This document shows, piece after piece, positions 1 through 8,900 of a stretch of DNA of 64,000 nucleotides. This stretch comes from an uncultured Prevotella sp. (GTDB taxonomy: Bacteria > Bacteroidota > Bacteroidia > Bacteroidales > Bacteroidaceae), in NCBI GenBank assembly GCA_902491375.1, contig CABUHE010000003.1, positions 1 through 64,000 on the forward strand, in the 5' to 3' direction. The stretch's first letter is position 1. Each line of letters begins with the position of its first letter. The position numbers were made by a program, and so were the translations under genes. The notes under the pieces were generated by a model, which saw only the letters and a program-made list of their open reading frames with translations, did not search any database and was not told the DNA's origin.

Positions 1-188
1 ATAGGGCGAACTTTAAACATCGAATTTATTGATTGGCAACTTGCGGACATTCATTTTTTATTATTTATTCTTTTTGCCATAATTTTTAATTCAATAATTA
101 TATCAGCCAGTTGTCTTCTACTACTATGCAATATTCAGAAGTAATTTAAGGCTTCAATGCAAATTTACTACACCTTTTTGTAAAAACA

Positions 189-1216
189 ACCCGTTGGCGT
201 AATTAAATTGGAATGACAAACACAAGTAAAAAGTTGCGCATATCGCTGATTTTTAGTAACTTAGTGGTGCTTAAATCATTAAGTTCAAATCATCGTATGC
301 ACAACCTATATACAAAGTTCGTCAAAATACTTGGAATATGCAAGCAATTTTCCAATAATATAGTAAATGAGCAGGGCAATGTTCCCCGTCGTGGTGCAAT
401 ACCCAAATTCTCCGACCTTGAAGTTGTCGCATTGTCCCTGGCGGCAGAGTCTGAAAGCATAGACAGCGAAAAATGGCTTTTTGATTACAAGCTTCAAGAG
501 TACAAGGAGAAGTTCCCAAACCTGATTTCACGCAGGCAGTTCAACGATCGCCGGAAGAAGACTGCCGGCTTGTGTGAGAAGATACGCAAGCGGATTGCAA
601 TGGAAATGGACGGAGGCGAGGACTTGTTCTTCGTGGACTCCAAGCCGATAGAGGTATGCAGGGTTGCACGTGGCAAACGCTGCAGGATGGGGCGGACAGG
701 TGATTTCTCAAAAGCTCCCGATTTCGGATACTGTGCATCCCAAAACACCTATTACTTCGGTTATAAACTTCACGCCCTGTGCGGGTTAAGCGGCGTGATA
801 CATTCTTACGACCTGTCGAAGGCGAGCGTATACGACCCCGACTATATGAAAGACGTCAAACAGGAGTATCACGATTGCAGCATTTACGGGGACAAGGGTT
901 ATGTTGGGAAGGATGTCAGGCTCGACCTCTTTGAAACGGCGCATATACGTTTGGAATGTCCTTACCGTGTCAACCAAAAGGATTGGAAGCCGACATTCAT
1001 TCCTCTTGCCAAATCGCGCAAGAGGATTGAAACGCTCTTCTCGCAACTTACAGAACAGTTCATGGTCATTAGGAATTACGCAAAAATAACAGACGGCCTG
1101 TTTGCCAGAATCATCGGCAAGATTAGTGCGCTGACCGTATTACAATTCATCAATTTTATCAATAATAAACCTATCGGCAGAATTAAGTACGCACTAAATT
1201 AATTCCGCCAACGGGT
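189..1216 (+). mobile_element. IS982-family insertion sequence, complete
   Basis: A 1028-bp element carries one transposase. Its ends are 21-bp inverted repeats (189-209 and 1196-1216) that begin ACCCGTTGGCG and differ at two positions. The 7-bp sequence AAAAACA lies directly outside both ends (182-188 and 1217-1223), as a target duplication should. The size, single ORF and ends starting with AC fit IS982. The transposase stop codon lies inside the right repeat. Intact ends, intact ORF and an exact target duplication suggest recent insertion. No disrupted gene is visible on either side. Confidence 0.93.
297..1202 (+). CDS. IS982 family transposase
   Basis: DDE transposase that would cut and join the ends of the surrounding IS. 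The three acidic catalytic residues are recognisable: Asp in FVDSKP, Asp in GDKGYVG, and Glu in RKRIETLFSQL. The Cys/Arg-rich stretch around VCRVARGKRCRMG is typical of IS982 transposases. The frame is open from an ATG at 213 (329 residues), but the ATG at 297 gives 301 residues, the usual family length, and begins MHNLYTKF like other members. I therefore prefer 297. No frameshift or internal stop is seen, so the protein is probably functional. Confidence 0.9.
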   Translation: MHNLYTKFVKILGICKQFSNNIVNEQGNVPRRGAIPKFSDLEVVALSLAAESESIDSEKWLFDYKLQEYKEKFPNLISRRQFNDRRKKTAGLCEKIRKRIAMEMDGGEDLFFVDSKPIEVCRVARGKRCRMGRTGDFSKAPDFGYCASQNTYYFGYKLHALCGLSGVIHSYDLSKASVYDPDYMKDVKQEYHDCSIYGDKGYVGKDVRLDLFETAHIRLECPYRVNQKDWKPTFIPLAKSRKRIETLFSQLTEQFMVIRNYAKITDGLFARIIGKISALTVLQFINFINNKPIGRIKYALN

Positions 1217-1642
1217 AAAAACAATAATATAAACGTAATATTTTTAGCTTTTGTTTTGTTTAATATTAATCTTACATGTTAAATATTTTTTGTCTGAGTA
1301 ATGTTTCCCTTGATATATAAATTAAATATTTTATTGTTTTTTTATTTGTAAAATACAACTATCATGCAAACGATATAAGATGAAACATTTTCATGCTGTA
1401 TTTCTTATAGTACGCATTTAAATTGTCTATTGCAAGACTGTTTGTTAAGCAAATCCGTTGCTATTACTTTTAAATTGTAAATGGTTGGTTCCCGACTCGT
1501 AACTCGGCCACTTTTGCATCAAAAGTGGCCGAGTTTTTGACCGTAAACAATCGAGTTGTTTTTGAGAAATTAATAGATTGCTGTAAGATTTGCCGTGAAC
1601 AAGTCCTTGCTGGGCGTGTCATATATGTTATAGTCTTTACGC
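1217..1642. other. AT-rich intergenic stretch after the IS
   Basis: No credible coding region. Apart from the strong hairpin at 1501-1540, the stretch is AT-rich and unstructured. The long plus-strand frame at 1525-2058 is antisense to the esterase gene and is not counted as a gene. Confidence 0.6.
1501..1540 (+). terminator. Strong terminator-like hairpin
   Basis: A perfect 16-bp stem (AACTCGGCCACTTTTG paired across a 3-nt loop to 1520-1535) is followed by GAGTTTTTGA. The T run is on the plus strand, but no plus-strand gene lies upstream apart from the IS. It is about 100 bp past the stop of the minus-strand esterase gene, so it may also end that transcript, without a T run. Confidence 0.6.
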
Positions 1643-3031
1643 TTAATGTCGGTTTTCGGAATTTTCCATTGCCATGCCTTTGTTTAAGAGTTCTTCGGCT
1701 TCTTCTGTCTTTACAAAATTGTTTATTAGTGTGTCGGGATGTTTTATTGCTGTTCTTAGTTGTTCAACGCCGTCTTTTATGCGGAATTTGTTTGTTATGG
1801 ATAATACTCCTTGGTAATATGAGAATATTGCTTTGTCGGCAGTGTATATCTTCTTGCCGTCTTCAAGGATTGTCCATGCCTTTTCGCATTGTCCGAGTCT
1901 GGGCAAGACGTTCAGTGCGTAGACTTTTCTCCAATATAGTGTTTCGTGGTCTTGTCCGGATTGTTTATACCCGTCCAAACAGCGTTGTAGATAATAGCCA
2001 GCTTCTTCCCATAGCCCGAGTTTGCCAAGCAAATCGCCCATCACGCCTAAGGCGTTAGGGTCAGATTCTTTGTCTTTGAGGGCATCTTCATAATAATTAC
2101 GCAATTTGTCGATTGATTCTTTCTCGTCTTTTTGTATGGCTGTCCAAAGGAATGCGGAAATACATGAGCCGGAAACAGGTAATGCTTGTTTGTAGTAAGA
2201 TTGGTTATGGTTGTTCACATGTGTGAAGCATTCCCATATCGGCGTGTTTGCATGCTCTATGATTTCATAAATACTGTCCGTGTTGTAGTATTTGTCATAC
2301 AGGTCTGTTAAGGCTTGCGCGATTCCCGTCGGGATTACAGACATGTGGTCGGCCTTTATGTTCCTTAACCTGGCATCATACTGTTTTTCCTTGAAAGTTT
2401 CGTATAAATCATTCCCGATAGACTGTCTTGATTCAGTATCGTCGGAGCTTGTAATTATGCGGATGATAGTTGGGACGGCTTGATTTTGCGTCTTAAAATC
2501 TGGAATCTGCGGCATCTCTTCAGGAGAGAAGAGGATGTAGGATTTGATGTAATCGTTGTTTTGGCTGATGTAGTAGTTCAGATAGCTTGCCGTATAAGAA
2601 TGTCCGATTAATGTATTAAAGCCTGAGGTAGGAATAGTCCGGCTTATTTCCTCTGCCAGTTCAGTGTTGACATAGTTGTAAAAAAGTTTCCCGTTTGCGT
2701 CAAGACTATTGTCGGATATATTGTATCCTACGTCGTTACGGTTTCCCGGAGAAGAATAATCCACGGCGACTACAGCCGTTGGCGGTATATAGTCAAAGGT
2801 CTGCAAATAAATAGCCGTTGAGGCAATCACGTCAAAAGTGTAGTCAGCGTCCAAGACAAATAATAAGTTGTACTTTACATTCTGGTAAGTTGACGCAGGT
2901 AAAGCCACTCTGAAAGAGCGTGTGCCATTATATATTTTTGATTTAAATGAATGTTGTTCAACCTTCATTATGTTTTGCGACATGGCTATGTTGCATATTA
3001 AGCAAAAATAAATCAAAAGGATTTTCTTCAT
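1643..3031 (-). CDS. Secreted alpha/beta-hydrolase esterase with C-terminal TPR region
   Basis: Predicted periplasmic or lipid-anchored esterase of 462 residues. A signal peptide (residues 1-18) precedes an esterase-D/enterochelin-esterase-like fold with a nucleophile elbow G-H-S-Y-T (Ser145) and a probable catalytic His near 229 (ADHMS). Residues about 280-450 are helical and TPR-like. It lies downstream of the RG-II-type locus but has its own -7 box (3064-3071), and a terminator at 3174-3212 separates it from GH2. Its DNA is visibly more AT-rich than the glycosidase genes, so it may not belong to that operon. Substrate is unknown; removal of acyl groups from glycans is a guess. Confidence 0.75.
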   Translation of the reverse strand: MKKILLIYFCLICNIAMSQNIMKVEQHSFKSKIYNGTRSFRVALPASTYQNVKYNLLFVLDADYTFDVIASTAIYLQTFDYIPPTAVVAVDYSSPGNRNDVGYNISDNSLDANGKLFYNYVNTELAEEISRTIPTSGFNTLIGHSYTASYLNYYISQNNDYIKSYILFSPEEMPQIPDFKTQNQAVPTIIRIITSSDDTESRQSIGNDLYETFKEKQYDARLRNIKADHMSVIPTGIAQALTDLYDKYYNTDSIYEIIEHANTPIWECFTHVNNHNQSYYKQALPVSGSCISAFLWTAIQKDEKESIDKLRNYYEDALKDKESDPNALGVMGDLLGKLGLWEEAGYYLQRCLDGYKQSGQDHETLYWRKVYALNVLPRLGQCEKAWTILEDGKKIYTADKAIFSYYQGVLSITNKFRIKDGVEQLRTAIKHPDTLINNFVKTEEAEELLNKGMAMENSENRH

Positions 3032-3063
3032 GATTGCGAATTGCTGGGCATTATTTGTTTATG

Positions 3064-3071
3064 CAAATATA
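3064..3071 (-). promoter_or_regulatory. Bacteroidetes -7 box for the esterase-TPR gene
   Basis: On the minus strand the sequence reads TATATTTG, a match to TAnnTTTG, 33 bp before the start codon at 3031. No clear -33 TTTG is found at the usual spacing. Confidence 0.5.
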
Positions 3072-3173
3072 AGCAAAATAATGGACAATGAAGCATGCGG
3101 AAAATGTTTTAATCATTCAAAATTCAGTAATTCCCCGGTTGGCATCATTGTTTTTTTGGCTGTCTGTAAACAA

Positions 3174-3212
3174 AAATCCCTTCCGGCATGTCAAATGTGT
3201 CGGAAGGGATTT
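3174..3212 (-). terminator. Terminator after the GH2 gene
   Basis: A 12-bp stem (AAATCCCTTCCG and its complement) with a 15-nt loop. On the minus strand it is followed by TTTTTGTTT. It sits about 35 bp past the GH2 stop and probably ends the main glycosidase operon. Confidence 0.8.
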
Positions 3213-3248
3213 GGTGATGTTTGTGTTGTCTTGGTGTTTCCTGACATG

Positions 3249-5834
3249 TTACTTCTGCACGCCGAACTCAGCCTGCTGGCGGTTTACTTCTTCAAGCGTG
3301 CGCTGGCGTTCCTCCTCGCTCATGGCCGGTTTGCCGGTTTGCCGGCCGGTCTGCTGGCCTGACAGGTTGTCTGCCGTGGGCTGGTCGGTGTAGCAAGTCT
3401 TGACGTCGTAGGGCACGCTCTCTATTGTCAGCGTGGCCGGGGTGGGGGCATAGTTGCCTTCGTATGCCGAGCGGGCGGTTATGGTTATCTTGCCCGGACG
3501 GTTGGTTGCCTGTATCAGCACGGGTGCCGATCCCCATTCGACGCGGCGCGGATTTGCCATAATGCCGGCTCCGTCGCCTATAATCCGGCCCTCGCCCTCG
3601 ACGATAAACCTGATGTTGTCTGACGCCAGACGCTTCACGTTGCCGTTGTCGTCGGTAACTTCGGCCACAACAACGATAAAGTCGCTGCCGTCGGCTGTCA
3701 GCTTACGGCCCATGTCGTCGGCATAAAGGCGCAGTTTGGTAGAGCGTCGTGATGGCATCTTCTTCTGCACAGCCACCACCTTGCCGTCCTTGATGCCTTC
3801 GGCAACGAGCGACACGCGCTGCCAGTTGCGCTGCTTGTAGCTGTACTCGCGGGCGTGCCAGAAGTCCCAAAAGCCTTTGAACACCACCGGCGCCGACTGC
3901 ACTCCTGCCGGGTCGTGGACAACAGGCAGAGTCATAACCTTGTCACCCTCAAACGCCGTAAGGCGCACGCTGTCGCAGTTGGAGAACACTGTAACGTCGT
4001 TGTCAGAGAACTGCGTCATCTCGTTTGCTATGAAAACCATCGGCTCTGCGGTCAGGTCTTGTGCACGGAACATCTCGAAGGCGTATTTCTTCTGACGGAA
4101 CGCGTCGTATATTCCGCCGTAGTACGGGTCGGGATGATAGCCGCGCTGGTGGTCGAACGGGTGCCACTGACATCCGCCTATGAACTGACGCTGACCGTGG
4201 AACATTTCTCCGTAAGTGTCGCAGAGCGAGAGTGCCGCCATAAGCATCGGCCGCTCGCCCCATGCGCGGGCCGCGCGGTTGATGTTGTTGTGGGCATACC
4301 AGTCGTCAACCATCTCGCCGAACTCGCGCGTGAAGACGCATTTGTCGTCGGGCCAGTTGCCTTTACCTATGTTGTCGGCCCAGTCGTAGACAACGTCGTA
4401 GTTGTCTCTCACTCCGGCAGACTGCACATCGGCCACAGCCGCCGGGCGTCCGGGATAAGGAAACTCGTCCTTGGTTATCTTCAGAGCGTTGATTGCGAAG
4501 TCTTCAGGATAGCGCGTCTCGTTGAGAATAGGCTCCCACATAAGCACTGAACAGTGGTTGCGGTCGCGGCGTATTATCTGTTTCGTGTTCTCATGAACAA
4601 GTTCGCCGAAGTGCGGATCCTTGTTCCAATATTGCCATCCGGGCGTAGGTACGATGACGAAAAGTCCGAGTTCGTCGCACGCATCCATAAAAGCCGGATC
4701 CATAGGGTAGTGAGCGCAGCGCACAATCTTCATTCCGGCCTTGCGCAGACGCTTCGCGTCGCGCCACTGCTGACTGTTGGGCAGGGCGTTGCCTACGTAT
4801 GCAAAGTCCTGATGACGGTTGCCGCCGACGAGCTGATGATAAGGTTTGCCGTTTAGCCAGAAACCGTCTTTACCTCGGAATTCGGCTTTACGGATGCCCA
4901 TGCGCACCATTCCGCCGTCAACGCTCTTGCCGTTCTGCATTACGCTTATTTCGACTTTGTAGAGATAAGGCGACTCAGGCGACCACAGATTAGGATTCTT
5001 CAGCTTCATTGCGAGGTATGCGGTAGAGCTTGAGCCGGCGCCTATTTTAATCTTTTTGGTTACGGATTTGATTCTCTTTCCGTTCTTGTCTTTCACGACG
5101 ACGGCCACTGTCGGCTGTGCGGCAGAGCCTGAAGTGTTGGCTACGTCAACGTTGATGAACACGTCGGCGCTCTTTTCTGATATGTTGTCATAGTGCAGAA
5201 ACACGCCTCCGCCGGCAACTTTGTTGGCCTCGATAGCGTCGGTTATCGCCACGGGCGACTTGCCTATAAGCCAAACGTCACGGTACATTCCGCCGTGATA
5301 GCAGAAGTCGAGAGCCGCCTGTTTCTTTCCCGGCGGATAAGTTTTGTCGTCGCTGTTGTCGGCCTTGACGGCTATCAGGCATTTGTCGCCTGCCTTTACG
5401 CCGAGTTGAGTCAGGTTGACGGTTATCGGGAGATAGCCTCCGAGGTGGCTTTTCACCTTCTTTCCGTTTACGAAAATTTCCTGTTTGCCCATTATCGCCT
5501 CAAAGTGCAGGGTGATGTTCTTGCCCTTCATGTCGGCCGGAACGGTGAAGTGCTTGCGATACCAGGCCACGCCCTGATAGTTGCGGCAGCCGCTTGCCTC
5601 CGAAGGTTCGAGTCTGACGCTGTGTGGAGCGCATACTACCTGCCACTTGCTGTCGTCGTAAGCCGTTGCCTCGGCACCCTCGGCGTCGCCCAGGTGGAAG
5701 CGCCAGCCCTGGTTGAAGTTATAGATTATCCTTCCGCTTCCTTGCAGCGGAAACAGTCCGGCGACTGAATATGCGTCGGCGGCAGCAGCCGTCAGTGATA
5801 TGAATAAGGATAAAAGTAAGAATAGTTTTTTCAT
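3249..5834 (-). CDS. Glycoside hydrolase family 2 protein
   Basis: Secreted GH2 exo-glycosidase of 861 residues. A signal peptide (about 1-19) is followed by a jelly-roll sugar-binding domain (about 35-195), an Ig-like domain (about 200-315), the TIM barrel (about 320-600), and further beta domains. The family motif GGNRHQDF is present. The acid/base is Glu439 (in ILNET) and the nucleophile is Glu504 (in REFGE). GH2 covers beta-galactosidase, beta-glucuronidase and beta-galacturonidase. Given the RG-II-type neighbours a beta-uronidase is plausible, but the sequence does not settle it. The last 40 residues are a polar Gln/Thr/Gly/Glu-rich tail, not typical of the family. It is last in the operon before the terminator at 3174-3212. 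Confidence 0.9.
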   Translation of the reverse strand: MKKLFLLLSLFISLTAAAADAYSVAGLFPLQGSGRIIYNFNQGWRFHLGDAEGAEATAYDDSKWQVVCAPHSVRLEPSEASGCRNYQGVAWYRKHFTVPADMKGKNITLHFEAIMGKQEIFVNGKKVKSHLGGYLPITVNLTQLGVKAGDKCLIAVKADNSDDKTYPPGKKQAALDFCYHGGMYRDVWLIGKSPVAITDAIEANKVAGGGVFLHYDNISEKSADVFINVDVANTSGSAAQPTVAVVVKDKNGKRIKSVTKKIKIGAGSSSTAYLAMKLKNPNLWSPESPYLYKVEISVMQNGKSVDGGMVRMGIRKAEFRGKDGFWLNGKPYHQLVGGNRHQDFAYVGNALPNSQQWRDAKRLRKAGMKIVRCAHYPMDPAFMDACDELGLFVIVPTPGWQYWNKDPHFGELVHENTKQIIRRDRNHCSVLMWEPILNETRYPEDFAINALKITKDEFPYPGRPAAVADVQSAGVRDNYDVVYDWADNIGKGNWPDDKCVFTREFGEMVDDWYAHNNINRAARAWGERPMLMAALSLCDTYGEMFHGQRQFIGGCQWHPFDHQRGYHPDPYYGGIYDAFRQKKYAFEMFRAQDLTAEPMVFIANEMTQFSDNDVTVFSNCDSVRLTAFEGDKVMTLPVVHDPAGVQSAPVVFKGFWDFWHAREYSYKQRNWQRVSLVAEGIKDGKVVAVQKKMPSRRSTKLRLYADDMGRKLTADGSDFIVVVAEVTDDNGNVKRLASDNIRFIVEGEGRIIGDGAGIMANPRRVEWGSAPVLIQATNRPGKITITARSAYEGNYAPTPATLTIESVPYDVKTCYTDQPTADNLSGQQTGRQTGKPAMSEEERQRTLEEVNRQQAEFGVQK

Positions 5835-5874
5835 CTTATAAGAATGAAATATGGATTATTGTATTTTATTATGC

Positions 5875-5929
5875 CTGCTCTTTTTAGTTAAAAGGCGGTT
5901 ACTTAACGGCTTGAAACTAAAAAGAGCAG
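5875..5929 (-). other. Hairpin between GH78 and GH2 genes
   Basis: A perfect 15-bp stem (CTGCTCTTTTTAGTT and its complement) encloses 25 nt. The loop holds one degenerate copy (5889-5910) of the 22-bp unit found in arrays elsewhere in this window. It may stabilise or process the polycistronic mRNA, or partly stop transcription. No long T run follows it. Confidence 0.6.
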
Positions 5930-5952
5930 ACACAGGTTTTAGTCAGTCAATC

Positions 5953-8900
5953 TCAGTCTTTCAGCTTGTTTACGTCAAGAACGACGTGCTTTATTCTCTG
6001 GCGGCGCCATGTGTAGATGCAATGCAGCTTGCCGTCAGATGTCTGAATGATTGAAGGATATGAGTATTGGCTGATAGGTGAGTCCTCAAGAGTTATCCAG
6101 TGACGCCAGTTTACGCCGTCGTCAGACACCAGAACTGACAGCGGAGTGCGCGCTCCCTTGCCGTTCTTTATGCCTTTGGGTATAGGCCGGTCGTTGCAGA
6201 TAAGCACTTGTCGGCCGTCTTTAAGGGTAACGGCGTCGAGTCCGCTGTTGTTGTTAGGCGTGTCGATTAGTTCGAGTTTAGACCATGTTTCGCCGTTGTC
6301 AGAGCTGTAAGTTATGCCAATGTGCGCGCTGCGTGTGCGTGCCACAGCTGCCAGTCGGCCGTCTTTCAGCACCATGATGGCAGGCTGAATGGCTTTAACA
6401 CCATCGTCAGCTTTCACAAAGTCAGTGCGTTTCCAGGTCTTGCCCATGTCGTCTGAATATTCAAAGTAGAGTCGCCAGCCGCCTTCCTCGATACTTGTTG
6501 GCGCGATAAGTCTGCCGTTATGCAGTAAAGGTTTGTTCTTGATAGGTCCTAAGAAGCCTTCTTTCAACGGCTCGCGCTTGCTCCATGTCTTGCCTCCGTC
6601 TTTCGAACGGACCATCCATCCGGTCCAGTCGGCAACCTTGTTTCCTATCTTGAAGTATATTACGAGGTCGCCACCGGGAATCTGATATACAACCGGATTC
6701 CAGCAGGCTTTGCGCTGCCAGCCTTCAGGATTCTTGCTTACTTTCTTGTCAACGATAGGGCCTTTAGATGCAGCTGCGTTCGTGCTGTCGAGTCCTGACA
6801 GTCCGGCGAGCTTTGACTCATCGCTTCCTGTCTTGAAAACGCCGTCGGCTACGAGCTGCGGAGCAAGCCACTTGTCAGAGCCTTTTGGCTTACGGCTCAC
6901 CCAGATGCAGACATCAGGGTTGCGTTCTTTGGTTCCTCCGAAGTAAGTTGCTACCAGGTCGCCTTTCGTTGTTTCGGTTATTGTGGCTGAATGAGCCTGT
7001 GGAAACGATGCGTTGGTGTACAGAAATTCGTCAGAAACGACAGCTTCGTCCTGTACAGGCAGCTTGGAAGTAAGGTCGTAAGAGCCTGAACCGATGTTCT
7101 TGACGGAACCGTCGGGCAGGTGGACTTCGGCCGTTGTGTTAGCCGGAATCTCAATATGCCAGTTCAGTTTGCCGTTCTCTTTCTTCCATCTGCTTACTAT
7201 CTTGCCGTAAATAGAGTTGTAAGAAGCCTTTATGTCGTCCATTTCGTCGACGCTGAAGTCGGGCTTCATGATTATATGTTTGAATCCCGGATGGTTCAGG
7301 TCAGAGCTGATTCCGGCAACGTCTTCATACAGCCATGATATAAGGTCACCCAACTGCATTACGTGGTTGGCGCTGTTCATCTTGGGATTGGCCGTGTTTC
7401 CGTTCCAGAGTTCCCATATAGTGGTCGCTCCTTTTTCCGTCATGTAGCCCCAGCTTGGGTAAGCTTTATTTGTTGCGAGCAGCCATGCGATGTCTGAACG
7501 GCCCATGTCTGTAAGTCCGTGCATCAGCCATTGCGCGCCGATAATACCGCAGGGCATCATTCCCTTGCAGTTGGTTATGATGTCGTAGATGATGTTTTTC
7601 TCAACTTCTCCACGCACATAGTCGTCGTCAATCATACCGAATGCGAACGGCAGGATGTTTGACGTGGTAGTGTTGTTGCCGTAGAAAGTGCTGTCAGGAT
7701 AAAGCAGATGACCCGGAACAGAGCTTGTGCCACGGTTTACGGTAAGGAATTTCTTATTGAAAGCATCCTTCACGCGTGCCGCTTCGGCTGCATATTCAGC
7801 AGCGTCGCTGTCCTTTGACAGTATTCGGGCGAAGCGTTCCATGAGCTTGTTTGCCCTGTAATAATAAGCCGTAGCTATCAGAGTGCCGTCGGTCTGACGC
7901 TTCGGGTCGCGGTTGTGAATGGCTTTCAGATCCGAAGGAGGCATGCACCAGTCGCCGTATTTGTCGCGCGGCATAAGTCCGTCCTTCATGTATTGGTACT
8001 TCATGTGCGCCAACCACTTCTTCACAGCCGGATAATAACGGCGCAAAGGCTGGTCGTCGCCATACTGGTTGTACATCATTTCAAGTGAGAAAGGCAGTGC
8101 AGAAGGCCATGTCATGTTGTCAGAATAATAGTTCCAGTAGGCCGGTGCCACGTCAGGAATACATCCGTCTTCGCGCTGCGCTTCCACTATGTCGCGCACC
8201 CATTTGGCATACAGGTTGTTATTATCAAATATAAAAGCCTCGCCGAAACATCCGCGTACACGGTCGCCGAGCCACGGCTGGCGCTCATCTCGTTGCGGAC
8301 AGTCGACAGGCATGCCTTTGTAGTTGCTCAGTATGCCCCAAACTGCGTTGTGATAAACCTTGTTCAGAATTGTGTCTGATGATGCGAAAGTGCCTGTTTC
8401 GGCCATTTCGTCGCTGATGACTTCGCCAATCAGTCCGTCGGCCGATACGTCTTTCATTCCCTTTATCTCAGCGTAGCGGAAGCCGTGGTAGACAAATGTC
8501 GGCGACCACCAGCGTCCGTTCTCCGTTCCGTCGGCAACATATTTGTCGGTAGAAAGGGCGTGGCGGAAGTTGGCGCGGTTGAGGCTGCCGTCCGGATTGA
8601 TGTTTTCAGAGAAGATGATGCTCACTGTATCGCCTGCATTCACTTCGCTTACGCGCATCTTCAGCCATCCAGCCATGTTCTGTCCCATGTCTACTATGTA
8701 GCTGTCGCCATGCTTCCTGACGCTTACCGGCTTTACGGTTTTGAGTACTTTCATGTTGGGCGACATTGCTCCGCGCAGTGTTCCGTAAGGTATTGCGACA
8801 CGTTCGGCAGTCATCCACTTGGCGTCATCAAATCCGGCTGTTGACCAGCCGTCAAACTCTTTGCGCGCGTCGTATATCTCACCGTCGTACTCATTGTTTG

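Noticed and set aside
1491..1536. tRNA 3' end or att site at the hairpin
   Set aside because: GGTTCCCGACTC does not match a T-arm (GGTTCRANYCC), there is no integrase, and no direct repeat of the sequence was found nearby.
1525..2058. 177-codon plus-strand frame
   Set aside because: It is antisense to the esterase-TPR gene, has biased low-complexity composition (Leu/Arg/Cys-rich) and no family features.
3855..4550. 231-codon plus-strand frame in the GH2 gene, and similar long frames opposite the glycosidase genes
   Set aside because: They are antisense shadows of GC-richer genes with clear catalytic motifs on the minus strand.
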